Source of the DNA: Chloroflexota bacterium
GTDB lineage: Bacteria > Chloroflexota > Anaerolineae > SpSt-313
Reading direction: 5' to 3'
Assembly (NCBI GenBank): GCA_029553955.1
Contig: JAKPJZ010000018.1
Location: 1-58,445 of the forward strand
DNA: 58,445 nucleotides
Numbering within the stretch: position 1 is the first letter of the stretch; every line of letters begins with the position of its first letter. The notes beneath the pieces are model-generated. The model was not told the DNA's origin and did no database searches. It saw only the letters and a program-made list of their open reading frames with translations. Both the position numbers and the translations under genes were made by a program. Below, piece after piece: positions 1-8,578 of this stretch.

Positions 1-2
1 CT

Positions 3-135
3 AGAACATCGGTCAAGTATTCCTGCGAAGGCCCCCAGACGGCCGAATCATCGCCCTCCGACGCCCACGAAGCCGCCTGCGGCGGCCAAGGGGGGCTAGG
101 CTACGTCGTCTATACGAATACTTGACCGATGTTCT
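3..135. repeat. Palindromic mini-element (MITE-like) with 20-bp perfect inverted ends
   Basis: Bases 3-22 are the exact reverse complement of 116-135. The interior, about 60-98, is nearly identical to the interior of the element at 13439-13596 (about 13534-13571), although the terminal repeats of the two differ. No coding potential is seen. The rest of 1-436 shows no gene I can support. Confidence 0.75.
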
Positions 136-436
136 GGGCTACGCCCATCGAAACCAGTGCGACAGACTACCAGGCCTGTTCTCCATACCAAACAGAGGCG
201 GCTCCCACGCCGCCAGGCTCGGTCGGTGGCAGCGGGCAGTCTTGCACGGCCACGGCCGACGGCATGCGAGCCGTCTCTGCTTGGTGCGTGATCTGAGCCA
301 AGACGGAGCACGGCATCGGGCCTGCACCGGCGACGTGTGGCCGGCCCGCCAAGAGCGACTGGTATGCTGTTTGCTGCGCCCGTCGAGCACAACGCTCGAT
401 GGCATCCAGCGCAGCCATGTGGGCCAGGAGGGCGCC

Positions 437-808
437 ATGGGAGACGACAGGGATATCGAGCCCATAGCCGGTCCCGAGAGCCGCGCCAGGACGCACCTGG
501 CCAACGAGCGAACATTCCTGGCCTGGTTCCGTGCTGCGGTGGCGTTGGTCGCGCTGGGGCTCGCCGCCGCACAGTTCCTGAGCCGCGGCGTCGTGCCGGG
601 GGTGCCGCTGACGCGCTTCATCGACATTGCCTTCGTGGCCGGCGGCGTCTTTGCCGTGCTCGCGGGCGCGCGCCGTTATTACCGAGCGGCCCGACAGATC
701 GAAGAGGCGCGCTTCCAGCCGGCCACCTACTCGATCGCCATCATGACGGTGCTGCTGGTCCTCATCGCCGCGCTGGCCATCGCCTTTATCGTGCTGCTGC
801 GGCGTTGA
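437..808 (+). CDS. DUF202 (YidH-type) small membrane protein, 123 aa
   Basis: A small integral membrane protein of the DUF202/YidH family; function unknown. The N-terminal part carries the family hallmark: a TRTHLANERTFLAWFR-like segment (here ARTHLANERTFLAWFR) leading into the first membrane helix. Two further hydrophobic helices follow, one around the FIDIAFVAGGVFAVLAG segment and one at the C-terminus. The frame is open upstream to 122, but the ATG at 437 is preferred because AGGAG (426-430) precedes it and the family begins just before the LANERT motif. The length, about 120 aa, is normal. It stands alone on the + strand; the family assignment is firm, the role is not. Confidence 0.85.
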   Translation: MGDDRDIEPIAGPESRARTHLANERTFLAWFRAAVALVALGLAAAQFLSRGVVPGVPLTRFIDIAFVAGGVFAVLAGARRYYRAARQIEEARFQPATYSIAIMTVLLVLIAALAIAFIVLLRR

Positions 809-919
809 GAGTTGTCGTCGCCGGCGCTCACGCTGCGCCCAAGGTCGCATGACCCTATGCAGAATGCCAAGCTCCAGCCCCATTGTGTGCCCTACCAGGG
901 TGCATAGCCCAGCGCGCCT

Positions 920-947
920 TTGTCCAGAGCGTGAGAACAGCTATAAT
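920..947 (+). promoter_or_regulatory. Sigma70-type promoter for the 1048 gene
   Basis: TTGTCC at 920-925, a 16-bp spacer, and a perfect TATAAT at 942-947. It points toward the membrane-protein gene starting at 1048, which would leave a leader of about 95 nt. Confidence 0.55.
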
Positions 948-1047
948 CTAGCGCACGTGCAAGGGCCAGCGCCGACGTCCAAGGAACATCGCCAGCATAG
1001 CGTAGTCCGGAAGGGATCAACCTTCTGGAGAACCGGAGGATGAGACC

Positions 1048-1518
1048 ATGACCATCTCTAGCGCACAAGAAACGCCGCCCGCCATGAAGCAGAGTCGCGC
1101 CAAGATCTGGATACGTACCGTCATTCTGGCTGTGTTCGGCACGCTCTTCACCCTGGCCCTCTACCAAGACATGGCATCGGGCGTGTTTCGCTGGCCATGG
1201 GCCTTGATGGCCTTTTTGCCCTGCTGGGTCATTGGCTTCTGGATGAGGCGCTGGGTACCGATGCAGGTCCATCCGGCGGCGCAATGCATCACCATGTCTT
1301 TTGATCGCATCTACTTTGCCCTTATCTTGTTCTTGGTCATCGCCAAGGCCATCACAGGGCGGGTGGAAGGCATGACGATCTGGGCCGATGTGATCATGTG
1401 CGTGATCCTGGGGTTGATGGTCGGTCGCTTGAGCGGCATCTGCCTTCGCGTGCGCGATCTCAAGATGCGGCACAACTTGTATGGCCAGGTACGGGAGACA
1501 AAGGGGCAACATGCCTGA
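1048..1518 (+). CDS. Unknown four-helix membrane protein, 156 aa
   Basis: I do not recognise the family. After a charged N-terminus of about 20 residues there are about four hydrophobic segments: residues ~23-43, ~49-65, ~88-105 and ~112-135. Short loops rich in Arg and Trp separate them, and a basic, soluble tail of about 20 residues ends the protein. The ATG at 1048 has GGAGGA seven bases upstream (1035-1040), and a promoter lies at 920-947. A strong hairpin at 1605-1637 closes the unit. It looks monocistronic, and the opposite-strand catabolic cluster converges on it. Confidence 0.7.
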   Translation: MTISSAQETPPAMKQSRAKIWIRTVILAVFGTLFTLALYQDMASGVFRWPWALMAFLPCWVIGFWMRRWVPMQVHPAAQCITMSFDRIYFALILFLVIAKAITGRVEGMTIWADVIMCVILGLMVGRLSGICLRVRDLKMRHNLYGQVRETKGQHA

Positions 1519-1604
1519 AACGATGCACATGTGAGTATCCGGCCATCACGGCCCGCAGAGGAATCTCACCTCCTGGCTACATGATATGCCTGGCGCACCA
1601 TCAG

Positions 1605-1637
1605 AGAGGGTCGCAACCATTCTGGTTGCGACCCTCT
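1605..1637. terminator. Hairpin terminator between convergent genes
   Basis: A perfect 15-bp stem, 1605-1619 paired with 1623-1637, with a 3-nt loop. Only a short T-rich tract (TCTTC) follows on the + strand. It lies between the + strand gene ending at 1518 and the - strand gene ending at 1678, so it may serve both directions. Confidence 0.7.
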
Positions 1638-1677
1638 TCACAGGCAGAAGCGACGGGGGTCGGCCTTGCGGATCGGA

Positions 1678-3828
1678 TCACGGGCCTGGCTGGCCGATCT
1701 GTACCCCTTCGCCGCACGAGGGCGGTCCTGCATCAAGCAGGATGCGCGCATCCAAAACGCTATGCCCGTTTTCGTAGACGCGGATCGGATTCAGGTCGAT
1801 TTCCCTGATCTGCGGATAGCGCGCAGCCAACTGTGACACCTGCACCAACAACTCCACCAGGCCCGCGATGTCTTTCTGTCTCTCGCCGCGCATGCCCTGC
1901 AACACGCGATAGCCCTTGGTCTCCCTGATCATGTCGAGCGCGACCTCTCTATCGAACGGCGCGACGCGGAAACTCACATCCCTGAACAGCTCCACAAATA
2001 CGCCGCCCATGCCAAACATGATCGTGGGACCGAACTGCGCATCGCGCACCATCCCGATGATCGATTCGGGGCCCGGTTGGGCCAGCGGCACGACCAGCAC
2101 GCCGTGAATGCTCGCAGCGGCCGCCGCGCGCTTGACGTCACCCAGCAATTGGTCGTACCCCTGACCCACCGCCTCGCTGCCCTGAAGACCGATCCTGACG
2201 CCACCGACATCGCTCTTGTGAATGACGTGTGGCGAAACGATCTTGAGCACGACGGGGCCGTTCATCTCCATCGCGGCGCGTTGCGCCTCTTCCCGGGTCC
2301 GCGCCACAACGTGCGGCATGACGGCGATGCCATGATCGCCGAGGAAAGCGAGCGCCTCGGGTTCCAAAAGATGGCGGCCTTCCGAGACAGCGCGATCGAG
2401 AACTGGGTGATGAGCCGCAGGCGCGTCGGCGAGTGGATAGCTCACGTTGAACGTGGCCTGGGTCATCATCGCCAACGCGCGCACGGCGCAATCGGGCGCC
2501 TCGAACGTTGGGATGCCGTTCTCTTCGAGATAGCGGCGCGTCTCGATCACGGTATCATTGACCGTGAAACAGGCCGCGACCGGCTTGCCGAACTCCTTGA
2601 CGACCGGCACGACGGCCTGCGCGACATCCATCGCGGGCAGGAACGTGGGCGGAATGCAGTTCAACACAACCATGTCCACATTCGCATCCGCCAGGACGAG
2701 GCGCATCGCGTCGCCAAACTCTTTCGCCATCGCGGCGGCCGAGGTGTCTACGTACCCGTCCGGTTTGCAGACCGCTGCCATCGGCGGCAACAGCGCGGTC
2801 AGTTTTTCGCACGTCTCCCGGCTCATCGGCGCCAGCGCCAACACGCCGCCGGCTGCCACCTCGTCCATACTGATGACGCCCATGCCGCCGGCTTCGGTGA
2901 GGATACACACCCGGTTGCCACGGGGTTTGGGCAACATCGAAATCGCCTTGGCGCCGGCGATCAAGTCGTGCACCGTGTTCGCGCGCACCACGCCGCACTG
3001 CTTGAACGCGCCGCTGTACACCCCATCCGCACCGGCGAGTGCGCCGGTGTGCGAGAGCGTCGCCTTGGAGCCGATCTCGGTGCGCCCCACTTTGAGCACG
3101 AGCACCGGCTTCTTCTTGGCGACCCGGCCCGCGACGCGCATGAACTCTCGACCATCCTTGACCCCTTCGAGGTAGACGAGAATCACCTCGATCCTGGGAT
3201 CATCGCCGTACTCCTCGATCAATTCCACGTTCGACACATCGCACATGTTGCCGACGTGACCAAAGCGCGCAAAGCCCAGCGGCCTGGGTTGGCTGAGGGC
3301 CAGCGTCACCAGCGAGCCGCCGAGCGCGCCGCTCTGTGTTACGTAACCGAGATCGCCGGGGACGAGGCTGACCCCCGGGTGGAAGCCGGTGACGAGTCTC
3401 AGGTCCGGGCTCATAATCCCAATGCAGTTCGGCCCAAACACCCGGATGCCGGCGCGACGGGCAATCTCGGCGAGCTGCCGTTGCGTCTCGACGTTTTCGG
3501 GGATCGCAGTCTCGGCGAACCCGCTGGAGAGCACCACCGCGCCTTTGACATCGCCGCGTCGCTCGGCTTCCTCCATCACGGTGATGACCACCTTGCCCGG
3601 CAGGCTGATCACGATGAGGTCGAGCGGTTCCTTGATCTGGGAGATAGAGCTGTAGCACGGCAAACCCAGGATTTCCTTTTCGCTGCGATTGACCGGATAG
3701 ATCCTGCCCAGGTATCCGGCGGCAAGCAGCGTTCGCACAACCTGGTGCCCCGCTTTGAACGGATCCTTTGATGCGCCGGCGACGGCGACCGAGCGCGCTT
3801 CGAAAACCTGACGCAGCGATGCGGTCAT
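1678..3828 (-). CDS. ADP-forming acyl-CoA synthetase (acetate--CoA ligase type), fused alpha-beta, 716 aa
   Basis: Converts an acyl-CoA plus ADP and Pi to the free acid, CoA and ATP (or the reverse). Domain order: CoA-binding Rossmann domain (~1-130, VAVAGASKDPFKAG), succinyl-CoA-ligase-like domains (~140-450) and a C-terminal ATP-grasp domain (~480-700). The segment LSHTGALAGAD holds the conserved phosphorylatable His region of the alpha half. The length of ~700 aa is normal for the single-chain enzyme. It overlaps the upstream fused beta-oxidation gene by 4 bp (ATGA, 3825-3828), so translation is probably coupled. In context it would harvest the thioester energy at the end of the pathway as ATP. 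The acyl specificity cannot be read from sequence. Confidence 0.9.
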   Translation of the reverse strand: MTASLRQVFEARSVAVAGASKDPFKAGHQVVRTLLAAGYLGRIYPVNRSEKEILGLPCYSSISQIKEPLDLIVISLPGKVVITVMEEAERRGDVKGAVVLSSGFAETAIPENVETQRQLAEIARRAGIRVFGPNCIGIMSPDLRLVTGFHPGVSLVPGDLGYVTQSGALGGSLVTLALSQPRPLGFARFGHVGNMCDVSNVELIEEYGDDPRIEVILVYLEGVKDGREFMRVAGRVAKKKPVLVLKVGRTEIGSKATLSHTGALAGADGVYSGAFKQCGVVRANTVHDLIAGAKAISMLPKPRGNRVCILTEAGGMGVISMDEVAAGGVLALAPMSRETCEKLTALLPPMAAVCKPDGYVDTSAAAMAKEFGDAMRLVLADANVDMVVLNCIPPTFLPAMDVAQAVVPVVKEFGKPVAACFTVNDTVIETRRYLEENGIPTFEAPDCAVRALAMMTQATFNVSYPLADAPAAHHPVLDRAVSEGRHLLEPEALAFLGDHGIAVMPHVVARTREEAQRAAMEMNGPVVLKIVSPHVIHKSDVGGVRIGLQGSEAVGQGYDQLLGDVKRAAAAASIHGVLVVPLAQPGPESIIGMVRDAQFGPTIMFGMGGVFVELFRDVSFRVAPFDREVALDMIRETKGYRVLQGMRGERQKDIAGLVELLVQVSQLAARYPQIREIDLNPIRVYENGHSVLDARILLDAGPPSCGEGVQIGQPGP

Positions 3829-5714
3829 TGGGGTTCCGTTCCAGTAAAGACCGGCGGGCGCTTGTCGATGAACGCCTGCATGCCTTCAACGCGATCCGGC
3901 GTCGCCATCACTTCCGACGAGCGATCCAGCTCGAACGCCAATCCCTCGTCGAGCGGCAATCGCTGCGTCGCGAGGATGGCCGCTTTGGATTTGGCGACTG
4001 CGACCGGCGCCCGCGAGGCAATGCGATCTGCCAGGCGGCGCGCGGTCGCCATCAACTGCGGCGGCGCAACGACGCGATTCACCAGCCCCACACGCGCGGC
4101 TTCCTCTGCGCCGATCAGATCGCCGGTGAGGACGAGCTCCGACGCCACGCCGCGCCCCGCCAGCCGTGTCGCGCGCTGCGTGCCGCCCAGACCGGGCATA
4201 ATGCCCAGACCGACCTCAGGGAAGCCCAGGCGCGCGGTGGATGAGGCGATGCGTATGTCGCATGCGAGCGCCAGCTCTAACCCGCCGCCGAGCGCAAAGC
4301 CGTTGATCGCCGCGATGACGGGTTGAGGCAGAGTCTCGATGTCGCGCAGAACGCCCAGTCCGAGCTCGGTGAATTCGCGGATTGCGGCAGGTCTGGCCGC
4401 GAGCGCCTGCATCTCCTTGATATCCGCGCCGGCGATGAACGCATCACCCTCACCCGACAGGATGACGGCGCGCACCGCGCGATTGGCGCGCACCTGCGCC
4501 AGCGCATCCTTCAGCTCGTGCAACACCTTGCTGCCGAGCGCGTTCAGCGCTTCAGGCCGGCTCATCGTGATATGCGCGATCGCGCCGTCAATCGCCAGGC
4601 GCACATGGCGCAGAGTCCAGGGTTGGCCGCTCGCCACTTGCTGTCTGAGCAGGTCGGGGATAAAGCCGGGATGGGCATCCTCGATAGGGCCCATCAATGC
4701 CAGAGCGCGCTCCAACCCCATATCGTTCATGATGGCGAACGGCCCCTTGGCCCAGCGCAGGCCGATCGTCGCGCCGCGATCCACGTCCTCGACCGTCGCG
4801 ACGCCCTCTTCGGCGACACGCGCGGCGACCCCGCACACCACGGCCAGCAGACGATCGGCAACGGCCTGCTTGCGCGCCGGATCCACTTCGCCCGACAAGT
4901 CCCACAATTGGCCCGACTCGTACAACTGGCGCAGATGCCTCGCCGGCCGGTAAAAGTCGCCAATCGATTCGGTGAGCGAAACCGCGGCGTGATACGCCAG
5001 GGGCACGCCCGACACATTGATGAGTTTGTATGGTCCCATGCCGAGCCCGAACGCTTCGCACACCGCCACGTCAATCGTCGGGATGTTGGCCACGCCTTCA
5101 TCCAGCAGACGAATGGCTTCGTTGTACCAGGCAATGAAGAAGCGATTGACGGCAAACCCCGGGGAATCACGAACGAGGATCGGCAGTTTGCCGCTCAAGC
5201 GGCCAAAGCTCAGCAGCATCTCAAAGGCTTCGGGCGCGGTGTCATTCGTGCGAATGACTTCCAGTAGCTTGTTGATGACCGGCGGATAGAAATAGTGCAG
5301 CCCGCCCACCAGGTGCGGGCGCTTTGTCGCCGCCGCGATCTCTGCGACGCGGAACGACGACGTGTTGGTCGCGAAAACCGTGCTGGGCTTGCAGATGCGA
5401 TCGAGCTCGGCAAACACTGCCTTCTTGGCGTCGCGATTCTCGACGATGGCCTCGATGACGAGATCGCAGTCCGCCAAGTCGGCCATATCGGTCGTGCCCC
5501 TGATACACGCCCACACCTCATCGCGGCGTGCGGGCGTCGTTTTGCCCTTGTCCACACCTTTGGCGAGAAAGCTGCGGATGCGTTCCAGCCCCTTGTCCAG
5601 CAATTCCTGGGTCGGCTCGCGCACGATCGTCGTGAAGCCACCTTCCGCCACCGTCTGCGCGATGCCCGACCCCATCAACCCGCAACCGACGACGCCAACC
5701 GTCTTGATGTCCAT
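3825..5714 (-). CDS. Fused 3-hydroxyacyl-CoA dehydrogenase / enoyl-CoA hydratase, 629 aa
   Basis: Bifunctional beta-oxidation enzyme: hydration of an enoyl-CoA, then NAD-dependent oxidation of the 3-hydroxyacyl-CoA. The dehydrogenase comes first: GCGLMGSG nucleotide loop near residue 10, catalytic His140 in GLHYFYPP, DSPGFAVNR at ~183-191, and a C-terminal helical domain to ~340. The crotonase domain follows (~370-629): oxyanion-hole AGADI near 429, Glu480 in GGGLELALACD and Glu500 in FPEVGLG, spaced as in active hydratases. This order is opposite to FadB-type fusions. The ATG at 5714 has a GGAA-type site upstream. It is 13 bp downstream of the thiolase stop and overlaps the next gene by 4 bp. 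Confidence 0.92.
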   Translation of the reverse strand: MDIKTVGVVGCGLMGSGIAQTVAEGGFTTIVREPTQELLDKGLERIRSFLAKGVDKGKTTPARRDEVWACIRGTTDMADLADCDLVIEAIVENRDAKKAVFAELDRICKPSTVFATNTSSFRVAEIAAATKRPHLVGGLHYFYPPVINKLLEVIRTNDTAPEAFEMLLSFGRLSGKLPILVRDSPGFAVNRFFIAWYNEAIRLLDEGVANIPTIDVAVCEAFGLGMGPYKLINVSGVPLAYHAAVSLTESIGDFYRPARHLRQLYESGQLWDLSGEVDPARKQAVADRLLAVVCGVAARVAEEGVATVEDVDRGATIGLRWAKGPFAIMNDMGLERALALMGPIEDAHPGFIPDLLRQQVASGQPWTLRHVRLAIDGAIAHITMSRPEALNALGSKVLHELKDALAQVRANRAVRAVILSGEGDAFIAGADIKEMQALAARPAAIREFTELGLGVLRDIETLPQPVIAAINGFALGGGLELALACDIRIASSTARLGFPEVGLGIMPGLGGTQRATRLAGRGVASELVLTGDLIGAEEAARVGLVNRVVAPPQLMATARRLADRIASRAPVAVAKSKAAILATQRLPLDEGLAFELDRSSEVMATPDRVEGMQAFIDKRPPVFTGTEPQ

Positions 5715-5727
5715 GGTGTCTTCCTTT

Positions 5728-6945
5728 CTAGTTGCTGTTTTCGATCAAGAGCGCGATGCCCATGCCGCCGCCGATGCACGCGCTGGCAATGCCGTACCGC
5801 AGATTGCGCCGGCGCAATTCGTACGCCAGCGTACCGGTCAGGCGCGCGCCGGTCATGCCCACCGGATGCCCCAGCGCCACCGCGCCGCCGTTGACGTTGA
5901 CGCGCTCGTACAGCGGCGTACCCATGTACATTCCCAGTTCCTTGAGGCAACCCAGGATCTGCCCGGCGAACGCTTCGTTGATCTCAAACAGATCAATGTC
6001 CTGCAATTGCAGGCCGGCTTTCTTGAGCAGCTTTTGAATCGCGCTCACCGGTCCCAGCCCCATGATGCGGGGATCCAGGGCGGTCACCGCATAGTTGACG
6101 ACGTACGCCAGCGGTCTGAGGCCCAGCTCTTGGCCCTTGCCTTCCGACATGACGACCAGCGCCGCTGCGCCATCGTTGACGCCCGACGAATTGCCGGCTG
6201 TCAACGTGCCGTCCTTCTTGAAGGCGGGCCGAAGCCTGGCGAGCGCTTCCAGGCTGGTGTCTTGGCGCGGGTGCTCGTCGACCTGAACCGTGACCGCAGG
6301 GCCTTTCCTTTGCGTGATCTCCACCGGCACGATTTCTTCCGCCAATCGGCCGCTCCTGATCGCGGCGGTGGCTTTGCGATGGCTCTCCAACGAAAAGAGG
6401 TCCTGGTCTTGGCGCGAGATCTGGCAGCGTTCGGCGACGTTCTCGCCGGTCAAGCCCATGTTCAGGCCGGGGTACATCGAGGGCGGCTGAGCCGTTTCGG
6501 AATGGCGCTGATTCGCACAGAGCAGTTCGGAATTGAGGTTCCTGAACCCCTGGTATCGCACCGACAGCGGCAGATAGTACGGCACGCGCGAGAGATTCTC
6601 GGTGCCGCCGGCGATCACGATCTCGGCATTCTCCGTCTGGATTTCGTGCATCGCCGACACGATGGCCTGGATGCCCGACCCGCACATGCGGCAGACGGTA
6701 AAGCCAGGCGTCGTCTCGCTCAGGCCGGCGAGCAACAGGCACACGCGCCCGATATTGGCCGCCTCGCCCGAAGGGAGGGCATGCCCCATGATGACTTCGT
6801 CCACCTGGTCGTTGCCCAAGCCAGAGCGTCTCATGGCGCCTTGGATGGCGATGGCGCCGAGGGCTTCGACCGGCACTTCTTTCAGCGAGCCGAGAAACGT
6901 GCCAATCGCAGTTCTGGCATAGCTGGTGATGATTGTCCTTTTCAT
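5728..6945 (-). CDS. Thiolase (acetyl-CoA C-acyltransferase), 405 aa
   Basis: Cleaves 3-ketoacyl-CoA with CoA to give acetyl-CoA and a shortened acyl-CoA. All catalytic elements are present: nucleophile Cys88 in CRMCGSGIQA, NEAFAG at ~323-328, His360 in GGAVALGHPVG, and Cys390 in ASACIGGGMG. The length of ~405 aa is normal. The start at 6945 is chosen over an in-frame ATG at 6960 because a GAGGAG site lies just upstream of 6945 and would be inside the longer version. It is followed closely by the fused dehydrogenase/hydratase and the ADP-forming synthetase, forming a complete beta-oxidation-to-ATP module. Confidence 0.93.
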   Translation of the reverse strand: MKRTIITSYARTAIGTFLGSLKEVPVEALGAIAIQGAMRRSGLGNDQVDEVIMGHALPSGEAANIGRVCLLLAGLSETTPGFTVCRMCGSGIQAIVSAMHEIQTENAEIVIAGGTENLSRVPYYLPLSVRYQGFRNLNSELLCANQRHSETAQPPSMYPGLNMGLTGENVAERCQISRQDQDLFSLESHRKATAAIRSGRLAEEIVPVEITQRKGPAVTVQVDEHPRQDTSLEALARLRPAFKKDGTLTAGNSSGVNDGAAALVVMSEGKGQELGLRPLAYVVNYAVTALDPRIMGLGPVSAIQKLLKKAGLQLQDIDLFEINEAFAGQILGCLKELGMYMGTPLYERVNVNGGAVALGHPVGMTGARLTGTLAYELRRRNLRYGIASACIGGGMGIALLIENSN

Positions 6946-6975
6946 ATCACTCCTCGTCATGGCCGGCCGCCACGC

Positions 6976-7608
6976 TCACTTGTGCAGGCTCTCGAGAACA
7001 ATCTCGGCAGCGATCCTGGCTCCGATGCCCGGCAAGAGGCCGCACTTTTGGAAGCCCTGCGCCGCCGCAAACGCCTCCATGTTCCCCGGGCCGGCTCCAG
7101 GGTCCATGTACCGCCCAAAGACCACGTCCTCGTGAATCGTGGGGCATACGACAGCGCCAACCTGTTCCTCAAAGCGGGCCATGAAGCGGCGGGCGGCCAT
7201 CATCGTGGCGCCCACCGCTTCCTGATCGAGCACGTCCTCGCTGCCAAAGAAGAGCCCCAGGGCGATCAAACCTCCGGTCACACCCCCACACATCCAGCCG
7301 GTCCCGCCAAAGCCCGGAAAGGGAGACAGGGCCTGCACGATCTCCATCGTGCCCAGGCCAAACTCCTCCATCACGGCCAGCGCCGTGCTTCTGGCGCAGT
7401 TGCGGGCGACGAGGTTGTACTCCTCGGCCCGTCGCTGAACCCGATCCAGGATCTGCTGTGCGTGTGCCGCGGCTTCTCCCCGGTCGAGTGCCTTCCTGGG
7501 GAGCCCCTCCGCGACCAGCTTGTTGACCCTGGCTTCGATAGCCGCGATGTCCCAATCCCTCTCTGCCAGTTCCTGCACCCTTGCCTGTAGCGCTCCATAG
7601 TCTGGCAT
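6976..7608 (-). CDS. C_GCAxxG_C_C-family-like cysteine protein, 210 aa
   Basis: It resembles the C_GCAxxG_C_C family: small redox-type proteins with four spaced cysteines, often found near anaerobic oxidoreductases; no activity is established. Visible here are a first Cys in ARNCARST, a Gly-rich centre WMCGGVTGG in place of the usual GCAxxG, a third Cys in VVCPTIHED, and a last Cys in FQKCGLL. The N-terminal ~60 residues are helical and charged. The ATG at 7608 (MPDYG) has AGGAG upstream; the frame stays open to 7734 but that extension is repeat DNA. It could carry electrons for the aldehyde oxidoreductase, but this is inference from proximity. Confidence 0.65.
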   Translation of the reverse strand: MPDYGALQARVQELAERDWDIAAIEARVNKLVAEGLPRKALDRGEAAAHAQQILDRVQRRAEEYNLVARNCARSTALAVMEEFGLGTMEIVQALSPFPGFGGTGWMCGGVTGGLIALGLFFGSEDVLDQEAVGATMMAARRFMARFEEQVGAVVCPTIHEDVVFGRYMDPGAGPGNMEAFAAAQGFQKCGLLPGIGARIAAEIVLESLHK

Positions 7609-7655
7609 TGTCCTGCTCCTTGCGAGTATCCCATGCCGCCGCGGGGCATGTGCAA

Positions 7656-7740
7656 GCACAGAACCTTGGCCTGTCATTGCGAGTAACCCAGGGTCTCCGA
7701 ACCCTGTGCTCAGCACAGAACCTTGGCCTGTCATTGCGAG
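7656..7740. repeat. 28-bp direct repeat pair
   Basis: Bases 7656-7683 and 7713-7740 are identical. Each ends in TGTCATTGCGAG, which is also the outer end of the palindromic repeats that follow. Confidence 0.75.
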
Positions 7741-7983
7741 GAGGCGGCCGCAGCCGCCGACGAAGCAATCTCCAATGCACGGCGCAGAGTTGCATCGCTC
7801 CGCTCACAACCAAGGGATTGCTTCGCTGCGCTCGCAATGACAGGACCAAGTTTCTGAGGCGGCCGCAGCCGCCGACGAAGCAATCTCCAATGCACGACGC
7901 GGAGTTGCATCGCTCCGCTCGCAACCAAGGGATTGCTTCGTCGGCGGTCCGTGCCCCGCACGGACCGCCTCCTCGCAATGACA
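7729..7983. repeat. Tandem REP/MITE-like repeats, two 85-bp copies with inverted ends
   Basis: Two copies, 7741-7825 and 7856-7940, differ at three positions. The array is bounded by TGTCATTGCGAG (7729-7740) and its reverse complement, which occurs twice (7831-7842 and 7972-7983). A GC-rich hairpin (about 7943-7969) sits between the second copy and the last end. Similar CATTGCGAG-ended dispersed repeats are common in several bacterial phyla. The 7609-8279 gap otherwise holds only the element at 8070-8283 and no gene. Confidence 0.8.
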
Positions 7984-8069
7984 AATGGGAAGTCTCTCAA
8001 CAGTATCCCAGAACTCCCGGCAGCCTGTGCCAGGCGGATGACGTCGCACTGTAGCTCTCCGACAGGCTA

Positions 8070-8283
8070 CTAGCAGCAATACCTCTCGAACAAGGCAGCA
8101 GCCGTAGTAACGGCTTTAGTCGTCGTCAGAACGGCGGCCAGGCCGGCATTGCAGCGCTATCCGACGGGTCCGACGCGTCGGATGACAACAGCCGGTGTCG
8201 CAGGCATGCACGATTGGCCGCTTGAGACGGGACGACTGGAGTCGTTACTACGGTGTGTCCGTTTTGAAAGGCATTGCTGCTAG
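8070..8283. repeat. Nested inverted-repeat element
   Basis: Outer ends 8070-8080 and 8273-8283 are perfect 11-bp inverted repeats. Inner arms 8104-8124 and 8231-8251 pair at 18 of 21 positions. The right outer end runs into the moaD stop codon. CTCCGACAGGCT, just left of it (about 8057-8068), recurs at 10675-10686. Confidence 0.6.
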
Positions 8284-8567
8284 CCCCCAGAGACAGGCGG
8301 CAGGATCAGAACCTCATCCCCCTCCTCGAGCGCCGTCTCGATGCCTGCGAGAAACTGGATCGTCTGGCCATTGATCATGATGCGCACGTATGGCAGCACG
8401 GCGCCGCTCTCCGGGTCGAAAAGATGGGCGGAGAGCCTGTCTCCCCATCGTTCTTTCACGTAGGTCAGGAAATCCTCCACGGTCGATCCGTGGGGAAGGT
8501 CGATCTCCGTCGTTCCCTGGCCGATGGCCTGCTTGAGCCCCAGAATAGTGTGCAGCTTGACCTTCAT
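8280..8567 (-). CDS. moaD: MoaD/ThiS-family sulfur carrier, 95 aa
   Basis: A ubiquitin-fold sulfur carrier that donates sulfur to the dithiolene of the pyranopterin (Mo/W) cofactor after C-terminal thiocarboxylation. The protein ends in SGG, the essential Gly-Gly tail, and has the beta-grasp pattern with EGDEVLILPPVSGG at its end. It starts 11 bp after the stop of the aldehyde:ferredoxin oxidoreductase gene, a pairing often seen for tungsten enzymes that use a dedicated MoaD. The symbol is given for the family; the true partner enzymes (MoaE or none) are not in this window. Confidence 0.88.
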   Translation of the reverse strand: MKVKLHTILGLKQAIGQGTTEIDLPHGSTVEDFLTYVKERWGDRLSAHLFDPESGAVLPYVRIMINGQTIQFLAGIETALEEGDEVLILPPVSGG

Positions 8568-8578
8568 AGCCGAGAAAC

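Noticed and set aside
2077..3771. Long + strand open frame over the ADP-forming synthetase gene
   Set aside because: Shadow of a well-conserved gene on the other strand; composition is His/Arg/Ala-rich.
5362..7590. Long + strand frame over thiolase and beta-oxidation genes
   Set aside because: Runs across two real genes and a gap; no start site or domain.
7656..7983. CRISPR array
   Set aside because: Repeats are 28 and 85 bp with two copies each, spacers are not of uniform size and the ends are inverted; this is a REP/MITE-type array.
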